Notes: a model not told the origin generated them from the letters alone. DNA of 64,000 bases from Virgibacillus halodenitrificans JCM 12304 (GCF_001310895.1 NZ_BAZS01000002.1:1-64000), one strand, 5' to 3'. Positions 28,037-38,277 are shown, counted from the stretch's first letter. Numbers and translations are program-made.

Positions 28037-28630
28037 ATGAAGGAAATAATTATTGCGACAAAGAATAAAGGGAAAGCAGAGGAGTTTAAAAGTTTTTTTG
28101 GGAAGTATGGTATAAGCATAAAATCGCTGTTAGATTTTCAAGAAGTGATGCCAGATGTGGAAGAAACAGGCATTACCTTCAAGGAAAATGCCGCACTGAA
28201 GGCAGAAGAGATTTCTACAATGCTTTCCATTCCTGTTTTGGCCGACGACTCTGGTTTGGTCATTGATGCGCTAAATGGAGAGCCTGGTATCTACTCGGCT
28301 AGGTATGCGGGTGAACCTAAAAACGACCAGGCTAATATGAATAAAGTATTGAAAGAATTACAAGATGTGCCAAAAAACAAAAGAAAGGCTAGATTTGTGT
28401 GTGTTCTGGCTATAGCAATTCCGGGAGAGGCAACAGTGTTTCGCGAAGGATATTGTGAAGGAGAAATAGCCTTTTCTCCTCGAGGAGCACACGGTTTCGG
28501 ATATGATCCGATATTTATTCCTCAAGGCTATAATAAAACGATGGCTGAACTTTCTGCACAACAAAAAAATGAAATTAGCCATCGTAGGAATGCGATTAAT
28601 CAATTGGAAGACTGGATAAAAAATATATAA
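28037..28630 (+). CDS. rdgB: dITP/XTP pyrophosphatase (RdgB/HAM1 family)
   Basis: A 197-residue house-cleaning enzyme that hydrolyses non-canonical purine nucleoside triphosphates such as ITP, dITP and XTP. The signature start IIIATKNKGKAEEFKSFF, the active-site segment LADDSGLVIDALNGEPGIYS, and the C-terminal GFGYDPIF and ISHRRNAI are all present. I use the ATG at 28037, with AAGGGTG upstream; a longer frame into rph is open but has no start signal. It is the same gene as B. subtilis ysnA. Confidence 0.96.
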   Translation: MKEIIIATKNKGKAEEFKSFFGKYGISIKSLLDFQEVMPDVEETGITFKENAALKAEEISTMLSIPVLADDSGLVIDALNGEPGIYSARYAGEPKNDQANMNKVLKELQDVPKNKRKARFVCVLAIAIPGEATVFREGYCEGEIAFSPRGAHGFGYDPIFIPQGYNKTMAELSAQQKNEISHRRNAINQLEDWIKNI

Positions 28631-28656
28631 GAACATCTAAAAAGGTAGGTATATAT

Positions 28657-29166
28657 ATGACACGCGTGTTAATCATTAGTGACAGCCATGGACTTACTAG
28701 TGAAATTTTATCGGTCAGAGACAGGGAAAACGCAGATTATATGATCCATTGTGGAGATTCGGAATTAGACGCTGATGCTGATGAATTAGATCAGTTTTAT
28801 GTTGTTGGAGGGAATTGCGACTTTGATAATCGATATCCAACGGAACAAACGTTAACAATAAACGGAGTAACCTTTTGTGTTGTGCATGGTCACCTGCACC
28901 AAGTCAAATCAAATTTATTAACTCTTGGTTATCGAGCTAAAGAACTAGGTGCCCAGGTTATTTGCTTTGGTCATACTCATATTGCAGGTGCTGAACAAGT
29001 GGGGAGTCAGCTGTTCATTAATCCGGGAAGCATCCGCTTACCGAGAGGACGTAAAGAAGCTACTTATGCAATAATGGAGTGGGAAACATCTTCTAATATT
29101 ACCGTCTCTTTTTATGAAGAGAGCGGAGAACCTATAACCGAATTATTTTATAATGCATCTTTTTAA
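28657..29166 (+). CDS. ysnB: Metallophosphoesterase (YsnB)
   Basis: A 169-residue phosphodiesterase of the YfcE/MJ0936 family. All the metal-binding blocks are visible: ISDSHG near the start, HCGDSE, GGNCD, VHGHLH and FGHTHIAG. The physiological substrate is unknown. It follows the ITPase gene after 26 bases, with AAAGGTAGG upstream, and is the last gene of the rph group; a terminator follows. Confidence 0.94.
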   Translation: MTRVLIISDSHGLTSEILSVRDRENADYMIHCGDSELDADADELDQFYVVGGNCDFDNRYPTEQTLTINGVTFCVVHGHLHQVKSNLLTLGYRAKELGAQVICFGHTHIAGAEQVGSQLFINPGSIRLPRGRKEATYAIMEWETSSNITVSFYEESGEPITELFYNASF

Positions 29167-29170
29167 AATA

Positions 29171-29213
29171 AAAAAGCTTATCAGTCTCTTATGGGAGGGA
29201 TTGATAAGTTTTT
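29171..29213 (+). terminator. Terminator of rph-ysnB
   Basis: AAAAAGCTTATCA pairs with TGATAAGTTTTT, ending in Ts. Confidence 0.8.
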
Positions 29214-29305
29214 AAAAAAAGTTATTTAATGTGTTGACAAATCTTTAAATAAAACATATAATGATTCTTGTCCGTTAAAAAAGTTCATTTTAATTTTTTC
29301 TATTT

Positions 29306-29378
29306 GCGGGTGTAGTTTAGTGGTAAAACCTCAGCCTTCCAAGCTGATGATGAGGTTCGATTCCCTTCACCCGCTCCA
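29306..29378 (+). tRNA. tRNA-Gly (TCC), T arm short by one base
   Basis: The acceptor GCGGGTG pairs with CACCCGC, and CCA is encoded (29376-29378). The anticodon loop CTTCCAA gives TCC, for glycine. The D and anticodon arms are intact. The T arm reads GAGG-TTCGATT-CCCTT, so a third G is missing at 29354-29355. With GGG the arm would be GAGGG/CCCTT, and the tRNA would have the normal 74 bases with a four-base variable loop. This is either a one-base undercall or a real defect. Confidence 0.9.
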
Positions 29379-29391
29379 TACATAACTTTTT

Positions 29392-29465
29392 GTCCCAGTA
29401 GCTCAGCTGGATAGAGCAACAGCCTTCTAAGCTGTGGGTCGCAGGTTCGAATCCTGCCTGGGACG
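29392..29465 (+). tRNA. tRNA-Arg (TCT)
   Basis: GTCCCAG pairs with CTGGGAC, and the anticodon loop CTTCTAA gives TCT for AGA/AGG arginine codons. The T arm GCAGG-TTCGAAT-CCTGC is perfect. The discriminator G is followed by TCA, so the CCA end is not encoded and must be added by the CCA-adding enzyme. It lies 13 bases after tRNA-Gly, so the two form one transcript. Confidence 0.96.
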
Positions 29466-29501
29466 TCATTAAAACAATTCAGAGTAAGATAAAGACACAG
29501 A

Positions 29502-29551
29502 GGATCACTTATGAACATTGAAATATCAGTGTTTGTAAGTGATCTTTTATT
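29502..29551 (+). terminator. Terminator of the tRNA pair
   Basis: GATCACTTA pairs with TAAGTGATC around a loop with an inner ACA/TGT pairing, then TTTTATTT. Confidence 0.75.
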
Positions 29552-29740
29552 TGTAGGATTAATTTTAAATAAGGTCGTTTGTGTAAAGTTTTTACACAAA
29601 TTTTACACAAGAAATTACACCATCATTTTATTGAAGATAATTGACGGACAGTTAAAAACCAGTAACGGTTACGATTAATAAGATTGAAAAGTATTTGAAG
29701 TGGAATAATAAAATAGAGAGGGCACCTCTTTAAATAGAGG

Positions 29741-29899
29741 CTATTTTTCTTTCAGTACACTAAACGCATTTGCAAATTTTTGAGCAAATGTGATGGGATT
29801 TTCAATAGAACCATCTTTTATTTTGGGCTTGCCGTTAACGATTTGTGCATATTGTTGGCAAATATATTGAAAATTTTCTATTTGTCTTTCACCTCTATT
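29741..29899 (-). pseudogene. Decayed C-terminal coding fragment
   Basis: The minus strand holds 52 sense codons ending in TAG at 29741-29743, with no start codon and a TAA directly upstream. The peptide reads GERQIENFQYICQQYAQIVN and continues with GKPKIKDGSIENPITFAQKF, then ANAFSVLKEK. It looks like real protein sequence with a proper end, so I take it as the tail of a lost gene. I do not recognise the family. It lies in the 0.9-kb gap after tRNA-Arg, a common integration target, so it may be a scar of a lost mobile element. The bases on either side (29552-29740 and 29900-30120) show nothing else I can name. Confidence 0.4.
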
Positions 29900-30127
29900 T
29901 TATGATATGACTTAGCTTAAAATTTATGCAAGGGAAGATAAATTAAAATAAGAGTTAAGGAAAGATGATATAAAACTACCAACAGATCCTCTATATTTTT
30001 TTGTCTTAATAAGACCAAATAAGACTAACGAACTGCTCCTAAAAAACAAGATGTAATTATTCCTTGAAAAGTTCCCATTTAATGTTAACATAAAAGAGTA
30101 TATCTCTAATGAAATTTTTGAGAGCTA

Positions 30128-30136
30128 TGTTATAAT
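30128..30136 (+). promoter_or_regulatory. Extended -10 promoter of the candidate RNA upstream of ysoA
   Basis: TGTTATAAT (TG, one base, perfect TATAAT). The start would be near 30143, giving a transcript of about 118 bases up to the terminator at 30260. Confidence 0.5.
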
Positions 30137-30142
30137 CTTTTT

Positions 30143-30260
30143 ACATATATTTTACAAAAGCTGATGACGATCCAATCGTTTAGACGAGCTTCTACCTTTT
30201 ATATATGTCCGCCTTGAGACGTCACCAAGGAGAAACCTACTTGTTGGTTTCTCCTTTTTT
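30143..30260 (+). ncRNA. Candidate small RNA or attenuated leader upstream of ysoA
   Basis: No gene lies here, but there is a promoter just upstream and a clean intrinsic terminator at the end (AAGGAGAAACC at 30227-30237 with GGTTTCTCCTT at 30246-30256, T run to 30260). Between them TGACG pairs with CGTCA to close a domain, and TCGT-TTAG-ACGA makes a hairpin inside. ysoA starts 112 bases further on, so this could be a stand-alone RNA or a leader that controls ysoA by attenuation. It does not match any riboswitch class I know well. Confidence 0.5.
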
Positions 30261-30372
30261 CACTATAACTCTCCTTCCTAGTTTGTTTAGATCCAATGGT
30301 GAAGGGGAATGTATATGAAATAGAAATACATAAATACTATTACTACATCATGGAAAAGAAAGGAGGGAAATA

Positions 30373-31353
30373 ATGCAGCACCATTCAAGTAACGTAATTC
30401 TTTTTCCTAAGTGGAAAAGTGTTTTAGAGGAAGAAAGTCTTCAGGCACTAAAGGAAAAAAGGTATAAAGAAGCATTAACCAAGCTTGATGAATTAATAAG
30501 CTACCAGGTAGATAGTCATGAGGTTATGGTAGGAAAGTTGATTTGTCTTATGGAATTAGGTAGAGAGAATGAGGCACAAGAAATATGTGAAGGTTTATTA
30601 CAAAATAGAGACCAGCATTACTATCACTATCTTCATGTATATTTAACACTGTTATTTCAAACGAATCAATATCAATTACTTATGGAGCAAGTGGAGGATG
30701 AATATGCCTCTGGGAAAACTCCGATCGAAATGAAAGAGCAATTTGACCAGCTTTACAATATGAGTAAAAAGATGCAGCTAGATGTAACAATTGATAGATC
30801 AACTACATATATGAATGAACTTGAACAAGCAGTAGTTCATAAAAATCATGCAGAACAGTGGAGAATAATAGATAAATTACGTAATATAGATATGCAACCA
30901 TCCGAAAAAGTGATTATTTATCTGGCCGATGAAGAAATACATCCGGTAAATAAAACAGCCTTGTTTTGTTGGCTTCAGCAAAGTGAGCTTGAAACGGCTG
31001 TTACTATAAACAAATTGGGACATACGGTGAATGTTGTTCCTATGGATACAGAGCAAATGATGGAGCAAGTTTTTATTAAAGAAATTGTTCTTCTATTACG
31101 TGATCTGGAACAACAAAATCCATCTATGTTTCAGTTGATAAATAAGCTACTGTATCGATATGCTTATGTTCGTTATCCGCTATCACCTCCTCCCGAAGAT
31201 ATAGAGCATATAGCTAATGCCATAATAATGATTGGCAAGGAGTATGTTAGTATACATAATTTGTTAGAAACAGATAAAAATGATAGAGTAAATAAATATA
31301 TAGAAGAAATTAAATTTTTTGAAGCACTCTATCTAAGTGTTATTGAAGAATGA
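30373..31353 (+). CDS. ysoA: TPR-like protein YsoA
   Basis: A 326-residue soluble helical protein in the position of B. subtilis ysoA, just before tig. The N-terminal part (about residues 15-110) has tetratricopeptide-like pairs of helices: LQALKEKRYKEALTKLDELI, then VMVGKLICLMELGRENEAQE. Its role is not established. AAAGGAGGG precedes the ATG. A candidate RNA with its own terminator stands upstream. Confidence 0.85.
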   Translation: MQHHSSNVILFPKWKSVLEEESLQALKEKRYKEALTKLDELISYQVDSHEVMVGKLICLMELGRENEAQEICEGLLQNRDQHYYHYLHVYLTLLFQTNQYQLLMEQVEDEYASGKTPIEMKEQFDQLYNMSKKMQLDVTIDRSTTYMNELEQAVVHKNHAEQWRIIDKLRNIDMQPSEKVIIYLADEEIHPVNKTALFCWLQQSELETAVTINKLGHTVNVVPMDTEQMMEQVFIKEIVLLLRDLEQQNPSMFQLINKLLYRYAYVRYPLSPPPEDIEHIANAIIMIGKEYVSIHNLLETDKNDRVNKYIEEIKFFEALYLSVIEE

Positions 31354-31485
31354 GTGGATTAAATAGAAATGCTTGAAAGGCATATTAATTATGTTATAAT
31401 AAGATGGTTGTAAATTTAAACTATGTTTTGTTTATAGTAACGGACGTTAAAAATGTATGAAACAATAGATTTTGGAGGGAAACTT

Positions 31486-32772
31486 ATGTCAGCAAAATGG
31501 GAAAAGCAAGAAGGAAATGAAGGAGTCTTAACAATTGAAGTATCACCGGAGGAATTTGATAAAGCTTTGGATCAAGCATTCAAAAAGGTATCCAAAGATG
31601 TGCAAATTCCCGGCTTCCGTAAAGGGAAAATTCCTCGTAAGATTTTTGAAAACCGTTTTGGTGTAGAATCTTTATATCAGGATGCTGTAGATATTGTACT
31701 GCCAGATGCTTACATGAAAGCTATCGAAGAGACAAATATAGAGCCTGTAGCACAACCAGAAGTGGATATTGAAACAATTGAACAAGGAAAGCCTTTAGTT
31801 TTCACTGCTAAAGTAACTGTTAAACCAGAAGTTAAGCTTGGTGAATACAAAGGCCTTGAAGTAGAGGAACAGTCTGTTGAAGTAACAGATGAAGATGTAG
31901 AAAAGGAAATAGAGCATCAACGTGAGCATCATGCTGAGCTAGTTGTGAAAGAAGAAGGTACTGTTGAAGAGGGTGACACAGTAGTAATTGACTTTGAAGG
32001 TTTTCTTGGTGACGAACCTTTCGAAGGTGGAAAAGGTGAAAATCATTCCTTGGAAATTGGATCCGGCCAGTTCATTCCAGGATTTGAGGAACAATTGGTA
32101 GGGAAGAAAGCAGAGGAAGATACAGAAATCACCTTAACTTTCCCTGAAGACTATCATGCAGAAGAGCTTGCGGGTAAAGAGGCAACTTTTAAAGTTAAAA
32201 TTCATGAAGTGAAATCTAAAGAACTACCTGAATTAGATGATGAGTTCGCAAAAGATATTGACGAAGAAGTAGAAACACTTGATGAGCTAAAAAAGAAGAA
32301 AAAAGAAGAACTAGAAGAACAAAAGAAACAAGAAGCAGAAAATCAGAAGCGTGAAACACTTCTTGAAAAAGCATCTGAAAATGCAGAAGTAGTTATTCCG
32401 GAAGCAATGGTAGATACAGAGTTAGATCAAATGGTTAAAGAATTTGAACAACGTCTGCAAATGCAAGGAATGACTCTTGAAATGTACTCCCAGTTCTCTG
32501 GTCAAGACGTAGATGCATTAAAAGAGCAAATGAAAGAAGATGCAGAGAAACGAGTTAAAACAAATCTTACTTTAGAAGCAATCGTGGAAAACGAGGATCT
32601 TGAAGTATCTGAAGATGACTTGAACGCTGAATTGGAAAACATGGCTTCTATGTACGGAACAGATATTGAGCAATTGAAACAAATGCTTGGCGGAAATACA
32701 GATGCACTTAAAGGTGAACTTAAAATGAGAAAAGCAATTGATTTCTTAGTTGAGAACAGTAAAACTGTATAA
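31486..32772 (+). CDS. tig: Trigger factor
   Basis: The 428-residue ribosome-bound chaperone with peptidyl-prolyl isomerase activity. The ribosome-binding signature [17 protein letters not shown] is at about residues 43-59. The FKBP-type domain (about 160-245) has [20 protein letters not shown] and [15 protein letters not shown] charged helical C-terminal domain follows. I use the ATG at 31486 ([10 protein letters not shown]) because GGAGGG lies eight bases upstream; an earlier in-frame ATG has no such site. Confidence 0.97.
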   Translation: MSAKWEKQEGNEGVLTIEVSPEEFDKALDQAFKKVSKDVQIPGFRKGKIPRKIFENRFGVESLYQDAVDIVLPDAYMKAIEETNIEPVAQPEVDIETIEQGKPLVFTAKVTVKPEVKLGEYKGLEVEEQSVEVTDEDVEKEIEHQREHHAELVVKEEGTVEEGDTVVIDFEGFLGDEPFEGGKGENHSLEIGSGQFIPGFEEQLVGKKAEEDTEITLTFPEDYHAEELAGKEATFKVKIHEVKSKELPELDDEFAKDIDEEVETLDELKKKKKEELEEQKKQEAENQKRETLLEKASENAEVVIPEAMVDTELDQMVKEFEQRLQMQGMTLEMYSQFSGQDVDALKEQMKEDAEKRVKTNLTLEAIVENEDLEVSEDDLNAELENMASMYGTDIEQLKQMLGGNTDALKGELKMRKAIDFLVENSKTV

Positions 32773-32812
32773 TAACTCTACTAAAAGGTTTAATTGCAGT
32801 TGAATAAGGTTA

Positions 32813-32853
32813 ATATGAAAACAAGGTGCTATAAACGCACCTTGTTTTCATAT
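32813..32853 (+). terminator. Terminator of tig
   Basis: ATATGAAAACAAGGTGC and GCACCTTGTTTTCATAT form a perfect 17-bp stem around a seven-base loop. Confidence 0.8.
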
Positions 32854-32993
32854 TAAGTCAGATTGAAGTTGAAGCGTATATATATTCATTTTTGTCATAT
32901 AGTATAAGAAGCCTAAATTGAAATATACAAGTTAAGCTGATGAACCAGAAATGGAAAATATATGTTTTATTAACAATTTTAAAGTATATTGTT

Positions 32994-33021
32994 TTGTTTT
33001 TTATTTTTGATCTGATATGAT
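32994..33021 (+). promoter_or_regulatory. Promoter of clpX
   Basis: TTGTTT (32994-32999), 16 bases, TATGAT (33016-33021), with TG one base before the -10 box. Confidence 0.55.
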
Positions 33022-33087
33022 GACTATAAAAGTTGAATCCTGAATAAGTGTTTAGGAGTAGATTTAAACTTTTAGGGGTGAAGTGTA

Positions 33088-34368
33088 TTGTTTAAATTTA
33101 ATGAAGAAAAAGGACAATTAAAGTGCTCGTTTTGTGGTAAAAGTCAAGATCAGGTTCGTAAGTTAGTTGCCGGTCCAGGCGTTTATATATGCGATGAATG
33201 TATTGAACTTTGCACTGAAATAGTGGAAGAGGAATTGGGAACTGAGGAGGAAACCGAGCTCAAGGAAATTCCCAAACCAAAAGAAATATGCGAAACGCTG
33301 GACGATTATGTAATTGGTCAGGATAAAGCAAAGAAGAATTTATCTGTAGCGGTTTATAACCATTATAAACGGATAAATTCCCCTAAGACTTCAACTGACG
33401 ATGTAGAACTTTCAAAGAGTAATATTGCGATGCTTGGACCTACAGGTAGTGGTAAAACTCTACTTGCTCAAACCCTAGCCAGAATTATTAATGTACCTTT
33501 TGCGATGGCGGATGCAACATCATTGACAGAGGCAGGCTATGTAGGTGAAGATGTAGAGAATATTCTTCTTAAATTAATTCAAGCAGCAGATTATGATGTT
33601 GAAAAGGCAGAAAAAGGAATCATTTATATTGATGAGATCGATAAAGTTGCACGCAAGTCAGAAAATCCATCGATTACCCGAGATGTTTCTGGCGAAGGTG
33701 TACAGCAGGCGCTATTGAAAATTCTTGAGGGAACAGTTGCAAGTGTTCCTCCACAAGGTGGTCGTAAACATCCTCATCAAGAGTTCATTCAAATTGATAC
33801 AACCAACATTCTATTCATAGTTGGCGGTGCTTTCGACGGGATTGACCAAGTAATTAAACGCCGTCTTGGAAAGAAAGTTATTGGCTTTGGTGCAAACGAA
33901 AAACAACAAGATTTAGAAATGGGCGAATTACTTTCGAAGGTATTACCTGAAGATCTCCTTCGTTATGGTTTAATACCGGAATTTATAGGAAGAATTCCAG
34001 TTATCGGTAGTCTGACGCCGTTAGATGAGGATGCATTGGTTGAAATTCTAACTAAGCCGAAGAATGCTTTGGTCAAGCAATATGAAAAATTATTCCAAAT
34101 CGATAATGTTGAATTGGAATTTGAAGAAGAATCGTTACGTGAGATTGCTAAAAAAGCAATAGAAAGAAAAACCGGTGCTCGTGGTCTTCGCTCTATTATA
34201 GAAGGCATTATGCTTGATGTAATGTTTGAGTTGCCTTCAAGAGAAGACATTGAGAGATGTATTATTACAAAAAATACAGTATTGGATGAAGACGGTAGTC
34301 CGAAACTGGTATTTAGAGACGGTACAGTTAAAGAAGGAAATAAGAAGCTACCAAAAGAGAGTGCTTAA
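33088..34368 (+). CDS. clpX: ATP-dependent Clp protease ATP-binding subunit ClpX
   Basis: The 426-residue AAA+ unfoldase that feeds substrates to ClpP. An N-terminal C4 zinc-binding domain has [11 protein letters not shown] and CDECIELC. Walker A is [10 protein letters not shown], the GYVG pore loop is in [11 protein letters not shown], Walker B is [11 protein letters not shown], and the RKH loop is in [11 protein letters not shown]. The C-terminal sensor-2 region has [10 protein letters not shown]. The start is TTG at 33088, with AGGGGTG upstream. It follows tig and precedes lonA, the B. subtilis order. Confidence 0.97.
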   Translation: MFKFNEEKGQLKCSFCGKSQDQVRKLVAGPGVYICDECIELCTEIVEEELGTEEETELKEIPKPKEICETLDDYVIGQDKAKKNLSVAVYNHYKRINSPKTSTDDVELSKSNIAMLGPTGSGKTLLAQTLARIINVPFAMADATSLTEAGYVGEDVENILLKLIQAADYDVEKAEKGIIYIDEIDKVARKSENPSITRDVSGEGVQQALLKILEGTVASVPPQGGRKHPHQEFIQIDTTNILFIVGGAFDGIDQVIKRRLGKKVIGFGANEKQQDLEMGELLSKVLPEDLLRYGLIPEFIGRIPVIGSLTPLDEDALVEILTKPKNALVKQYEKLFQIDNVELEFEEESLREIAKKAIERKTGARGLRSIIEGIMLDVMFELPSREDIERCIITKNTVLDEDGSPKLVFRDGTVKEGNKKLPKESA

Positions 34369-34388
34369 TTTATAAAATCTAAAGAAGG

Positions 34389-34436
34389 AGACTGGCTAGT
34401 CGTTTCAATTAGAAATGGCTGTAGTCAGTCTTTTTC
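34389..34436 (+). terminator. Terminator of clpX
   Basis: AGACTGGCTA pairs imperfectly with TGTAGTCAGTCT, then TTTT. The gap from 34437 to 34687 shows nothing else I recognise. Confidence 0.75.
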
Positions 34437-34687
34437 ATTGCAGAATTAATTTTTATAAAAGTTGGTCCAATGATTAGGTATGGATTGAAAGATCTAAATT
34501 CTCATTCTATTTGGTGGAAGTTTAATAATAAAATAATACATATGCTAAAGGTAATAAAATATTTTGTTTAGAACGGAATATTTTATCCGAAATTCTACAA
34601 TCGGTGTTCTGATTTGTTTCTAAATTACATGTTTAGTATAATTTTGAAGGTGAATACTAAAAGTAGCTAATTGATTGCTTTAAGAAG

Positions 34688-34715
34688 TTGAGCTTTACAA
34701 CATTAAGAGTATTAT
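34688..34715 (+). promoter_or_regulatory. Possible promoter of lonA
   Basis: TTGAGC, 16 bases, TATTAT, about 75 bases before the lonA ATG. The match is moderate. Confidence 0.35.
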
Positions 34716-34791
34716 TTAGACTTTAAGAACATATGAACAAAAAAAATCGATTAAAATCTGTATAGATTACATAAAAATTGGAGGAATAAAA

Positions 34792-37122
34792 ATGACAAAA
34801 GAGACTATTCAACTACCCCTCCTTCCATTACGAGGTTTGCTTGTCTTTCCATCCATGGTGTTGCACCTGGATGTAGGACGAGATAAATCAATTGCTGCTT
34901 TGGAAAAAGCGATGATGGGTGACCAAACCATTTTTCTGGCTGCTCAAAAGAAAGTTAGTATAGATGAGCCTGATCCAGATGAAATCTTTCAAGTGGGTAC
35001 TGTAGCAAAAGTTAATCAAATGCTTAAGCTCCCCAATGGCACAATCAGGGTTTTAGTGGAAGGGTTATATCGAGCGGAAATCGAGCGGTTTATTGAAGAT
35101 AATGATGAATTCATGGTTGAATTTGTGAAACTTGAAGAAGTGCATGAAAATGAAAATGAAGAAGAAGCATTAATGCGATCTTTACTAGAGCAATTTGAGC
35201 AATACACAAAAATATCTCGTAAGGTAACGAAAGACATTTATTCTACTGTAGCAGATATTGAAGAACCTGGAAGACTTGCTGATATTATAACCTCCCATTT
35301 GACTTTACGAATTAACGAGAAACAAGAACTATTGGAAATGACTAATGTTCGTAAAAGACTACAAAGACTTGTGAAATTAATCTCTAATGAGAAAAAAGTA
35401 ATCGATTTAGAGAAAAAGATAGGGGCACGCGTAAAAACTTCAATGGAGAAGACTCAAAAAGAGTATTATCTACGGGAACAGTTGAAAGCTATTCAACAAG
35501 AACTTGGGGAGAAAGATGGTAAAAGCGGTGAGGTAAATGAACTTAGGGAAAAGATAGAGCAGTCTGATATGCCTGAACATATTAGGCATGTAGCCACCAA
35601 GGAACTAGGTCGTTTTGAAAAAGTACCTCAAAGTTCTGCCGAAAGTTCTGTAATTAGAAATTATTTAGATTGGCTATTACAATTACCATGGACAAACGCT
35701 ACGGAAGATACTATTGATATTCAACGTGCAGAGGGTATTTTGAATCACGATCATTATGGCTTAGAAAAAGTAAAAGAACGTATTCTAGAATACCTTGCTG
35801 TACAAAAATTGACAAATTCAATAAAGGGACCTATTCTTTGCCTAGTGGGACCTCCTGGGGTTGGTAAAACTTCGTTAGCCAAGTCAATTGCAAGATCTAT
35901 TAACCGGAATTTTGTACGTATTTCCTTAGGTGGAGTACGAGATGAAGCTGAAATCAGGGGACATAGAAGAACTTATATTGGAGCAATGCCTGGGCGGATT
36001 ATCCAGGGTATGAAAAAAGCTAAAACAATCAATCCAGTCTTTCTATTGGACGAGCTTGATAAAATGTCAAATGACTTTAGAGGAGACCCTTCATCAGCTA
36101 TGCTGGAAGTTTTAGACCCTGAACAAAATAATAGCTTTAGTGATCACTTCATCGAAGAAACATATGATTTATCAAATGTTCTTTTTATTGCAACGGCTAA
36201 CTATGTAAATAATATACCCGGTCCACTTCTTGATCGTATGGAACTTATTTCTATCGCTGGTTATACAGAGGTGGAAAAACTGCACATTGCGAAGGAGCAT
36301 TTACTACCTAAGCAACTGAAAGAAAATGGGTTAAAGAAAGCCAATCTACAAGTAAGAGACGAAGCATTATTGAAACTGATCCGTAAGTACACTAGAGAAG
36401 CAGGAGTTCGTAATTTAGAAAGACAACTAGCAGCGTTGTGTAGAAAAGCTGCTAAAATTATTATTTCGAATGAAAAGAAAAGAGTTATTATTACGGAAAA
36501 CAGCTTGGAAGAGTTGCTCGGAAAACCAGTTTACAGATATGGATTAATGGAAAAAGAAGATCAGGTAGGTACTGCTACTGGACTTGCTTATACTTCTGCT
36601 GGGGGAGATACGCTTTCTATCGAAGTATCACATTACCCAGGAAAAGGTAAATTAACCTTAACAGGAAAATTAGGTGAAGTGATGCAAGAATCTGCTCAAG
36701 CGGCGTTTAGTTATATTAGATCAAGAGCAGAAGAATTAAATATTGACCGTGATTTCCATCAGAAATTTGATATTCATATCCATGTTCCTGAAGGGGCTAC
36801 GCCAAAAGACGGTCCATCAGCTGGGATAACGATGGCAACTGCGCTGGTTTCTTCTCTTACAGGAAGAGCTGTAAAGAAAGAAGTAGGCATGACAGGAGAA
36901 ATTACACTAAGGGGCAGGGTATTGCCAATAGGCGGGTTAAAAGAGAAATCGTTAAGTGCTCATAGAGCTGGAATTAGAACAATTATTATTCCGCAAGAAA
37001 ACGAAAAAGATATCGAGGACATACCTGAAAGTGTCCGTAAAGATCTAACTTTTATACCTGTTAGTCACTTGGATCAAGTATTGGAACACGCTTTAGTGGG
37101 GGAGAACAATGAAAATAACTAA
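34792..37122 (+). CDS. lonA: ATP-dependent protease La (LonA)
   Basis: A 776-residue cytoplasmic Lon protease. The N-terminal substrate-binding domain covers about residues 8-205. Walker A is [12 protein letters not shown] at about 353-364, and Walker B is FLLDELDKM. The C-terminal protease domain has the catalytic serine in [14 protein letters not shown] and the lysine in [23 protein letters not shown] precedes the ATG. The ysxC start codon lies 14 bases inside its 3' end, which implies translational coupling. Confidence 0.98.
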   Translation: MTKETIQLPLLPLRGLLVFPSMVLHLDVGRDKSIAALEKAMMGDQTIFLAAQKKVSIDEPDPDEIFQVGTVAKVNQMLKLPNGTIRVLVEGLYRAEIERFIEDNDEFMVEFVKLEEVHENENEEEALMRSLLEQFEQYTKISRKVTKDIYSTVADIEEPGRLADIITSHLTLRINEKQELLEMTNVRKRLQRLVKLISNEKKVIDLEKKIGARVKTSMEKTQKEYYLREQLKAIQQELGEKDGKSGEVNELREKIEQSDMPEHIRHVATKELGRFEKVPQSSAESSVIRNYLDWLLQLPWTNATEDTIDIQRAEGILNHDHYGLEKVKERILEYLAVQKLTNSIKGPILCLVGPPGVGKTSLAKSIARSINRNFVRISLGGVRDEAEIRGHRRTYIGAMPGRIIQGMKKAKTINPVFLLDELDKMSNDFRGDPSSAMLEVLDPEQNNSFSDHFIEETYDLSNVLFIATANYVNNIPGPLLDRMELISIAGYTEVEKLHIAKEHLLPKQLKENGLKKANLQVRDEALLKLIRKYTREAGVRNLERQLAALCRKAAKIIISNEKKRVIITENSLEELLGKPVYRYGLMEKEDQVGTATGLAYTSAGGDTLSIEVSHYPGKGKLTLTGKLGEVMQESAQAAFSYIRSRAEELNIDRDFHQKFDIHIHVPEGATPKDGPSAGITMATALVSSLTGRAVKKEVGMTGEITLRGRVLPIGGLKEKSLSAHRAGIRTIIIPQENEKDIEDIPESVRKDLTFIPVSHLDQVLEHALVGENNENN

Positions 37123-37690
37123 TGCTGAAATTGTAATTAGTGCGGTTAGTCAAAAACAATATCCAAATGATCAGTTACCGGAAATTGCTTTGGCAGGTCG
37201 TTCTAATGTGGGTAAATCATCCTTTATTAATACCATAATAAACCGGAAAAATTTAGCGAGAACTTCTTCAAAACCTGGGAAAACACAAACTCTTAATTTT
37301 TATAAATTAAATAATGCATTTTACTTTGTTGATGTTCCCGGATATGGTTACGCAAAGGTTTCAAAGAAAGAGAGAGAAAAATGGGGCAAGATGATGGAAG
37401 AGTATTTTCAGACAAGGGATACTTTAAATGCTGTGATCCTCATTACTGATGTAAGACATGAGCCAACTTCAGATGATATCCAAATGTATGATTTTCTAAA
37501 GTATTATCAGCTTCCAGTCATTGTGGTTGCAACAAAATTGGATAAGGTTCCAAAGAATAAAATAGATGCCCATTTAAAGAGAACAAAAGAAACATTAGAA
37601 ATGGAAGCAGATGATTATCTATTGCCATTCTCGGCAGAAAAAGGATACGGAAAAGAAGAAGCATGGAATCTTCTAAAGAAATTTATTTAA
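37109..37690 (+). CDS. ysxC: Ribosome biogenesis GTP-binding protein YsxC/EngB
   Basis: A 193-residue essential-type GTPase of the EngB family that takes part in 50S subunit assembly. The G motifs are clear: G1 [12 protein letters not shown]3 [11 protein letters not shown]4 ATKLDKVPK, and a G5-like [11 protein letters not shown]. It overlaps lonA by 14 bases and is closed by a strong terminator. This lonA-ysxC pair is the same in B. subtilis. Confidence 0.97.
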   Translation: MKITNAEIVISAVSQKQYPNDQLPEIALAGRSNVGKSSFINTIINRKNLARTSSKPGKTQTLNFYKLNNAFYFVDVPGYGYAKVSKKEREKWGKMMEEYFQTRDTLNAVILITDVRHEPTSDDIQMYDFLKYYQLPVIVVATKLDKVPKNKIDAHLKRTKETLEMEADDYLLPFSAEKGYGKEEAWNLLKKFI

Positions 37691-37697
37691 TATTATT

Positions 37698-37735
37698 GCT
37701 ATCGAAGAATAAACAAAAACTTCGATAGCTTTTTT
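37698..37735 (+). terminator. Terminator of lonA-ysxC
   Basis: GCTATCGAAG pairs perfectly with CTTCGATAGC, followed by TTTTTT. Confidence 0.88.
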
Positions 37736-37789
37736 ATTTATAATTATTTAAATGGATGGTTTTAATATGTAGGTAGTCATTATCCCATG

Positions 37790-38067
37790 ATTCGCAAAAC
37801 AGATAAACTATTACGTAATTTGTGGAGAATGGAGTAATTCATTTTACAGAGGAAGCCCCCATTGATTTGCGTTTCAGGCGGACGCTTTCACATCCCCGGG
37901 TACAAGTGCAACATCGTGCTCCTCTTTATCTCGCAGTGTCTTCTTTGCCGCCCGGCATGGCATCAGCCGCCCCCGAAAAGCGCAGTGTTTTTCCGTAGCG
38001 GTGTTATTTAGCTATTTTATATTAACTGAGAAATAAGTTTTTCTCTAATGAGCAGTTTACTCCAACT
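37790..38067 (+). repeat. GC-rich interspersed repeat, copy 3
   Basis: It starts ATTCGCAAAACAGATA, as in copy 2, and has CCCATTGATTTGCGTTTCAG, then GCGGACGCTTTCACATCC. It continues with TGTCTTCTTTGCCGCC and GGCATGGCATCAGCCGCC (both also in copy 1), and ends with CCGTAGCGGTGTTATTTAGC and GCAGTTTACTCCAAC. It thus joins the core of copy 1 to the flanks of copy 2. It carries no gene. The next 210 bases (38068-38277) show nothing I recognise. Confidence 0.7.
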
Positions 38068-38277
38068 ATAAATAACAGAGATAACCTTGTCCGCCTATCA
38101 GTTGCAATATAGCAAAATTTTTAAACTACAGACAGTCAATTTTGGGTAAAATTCAAAAAAGTTTAATTGTTCAGTATTATATTTTAGCATTTTGGGGTAT
38201 ATGTAAGGTGGATGGAGTTATTATCGCTATGCTAGTATATATGGGAGTATATGGGCTTATATCAAATTTTCAGGCAC

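Noticed and set aside
29300-29599. A 99-codon minus-strand frame across both tRNA genes
   Set aside because: It is the antisense of the tRNAs; such frames are a common annotation error.
30143-30260. Fluoride, ZTP or T-box riboswitch identity for the RNA before ysoA
   Set aside because: Short strings such as CTGATGA and CCGCC occur, but the surrounding conserved bases of those classes are missing.
3943-38067. The possibility that the three repeats form a CRISPR array
   Set aside because: They are far apart, over 230 bases long, mosaic, and not spaced as repeats and spacers.
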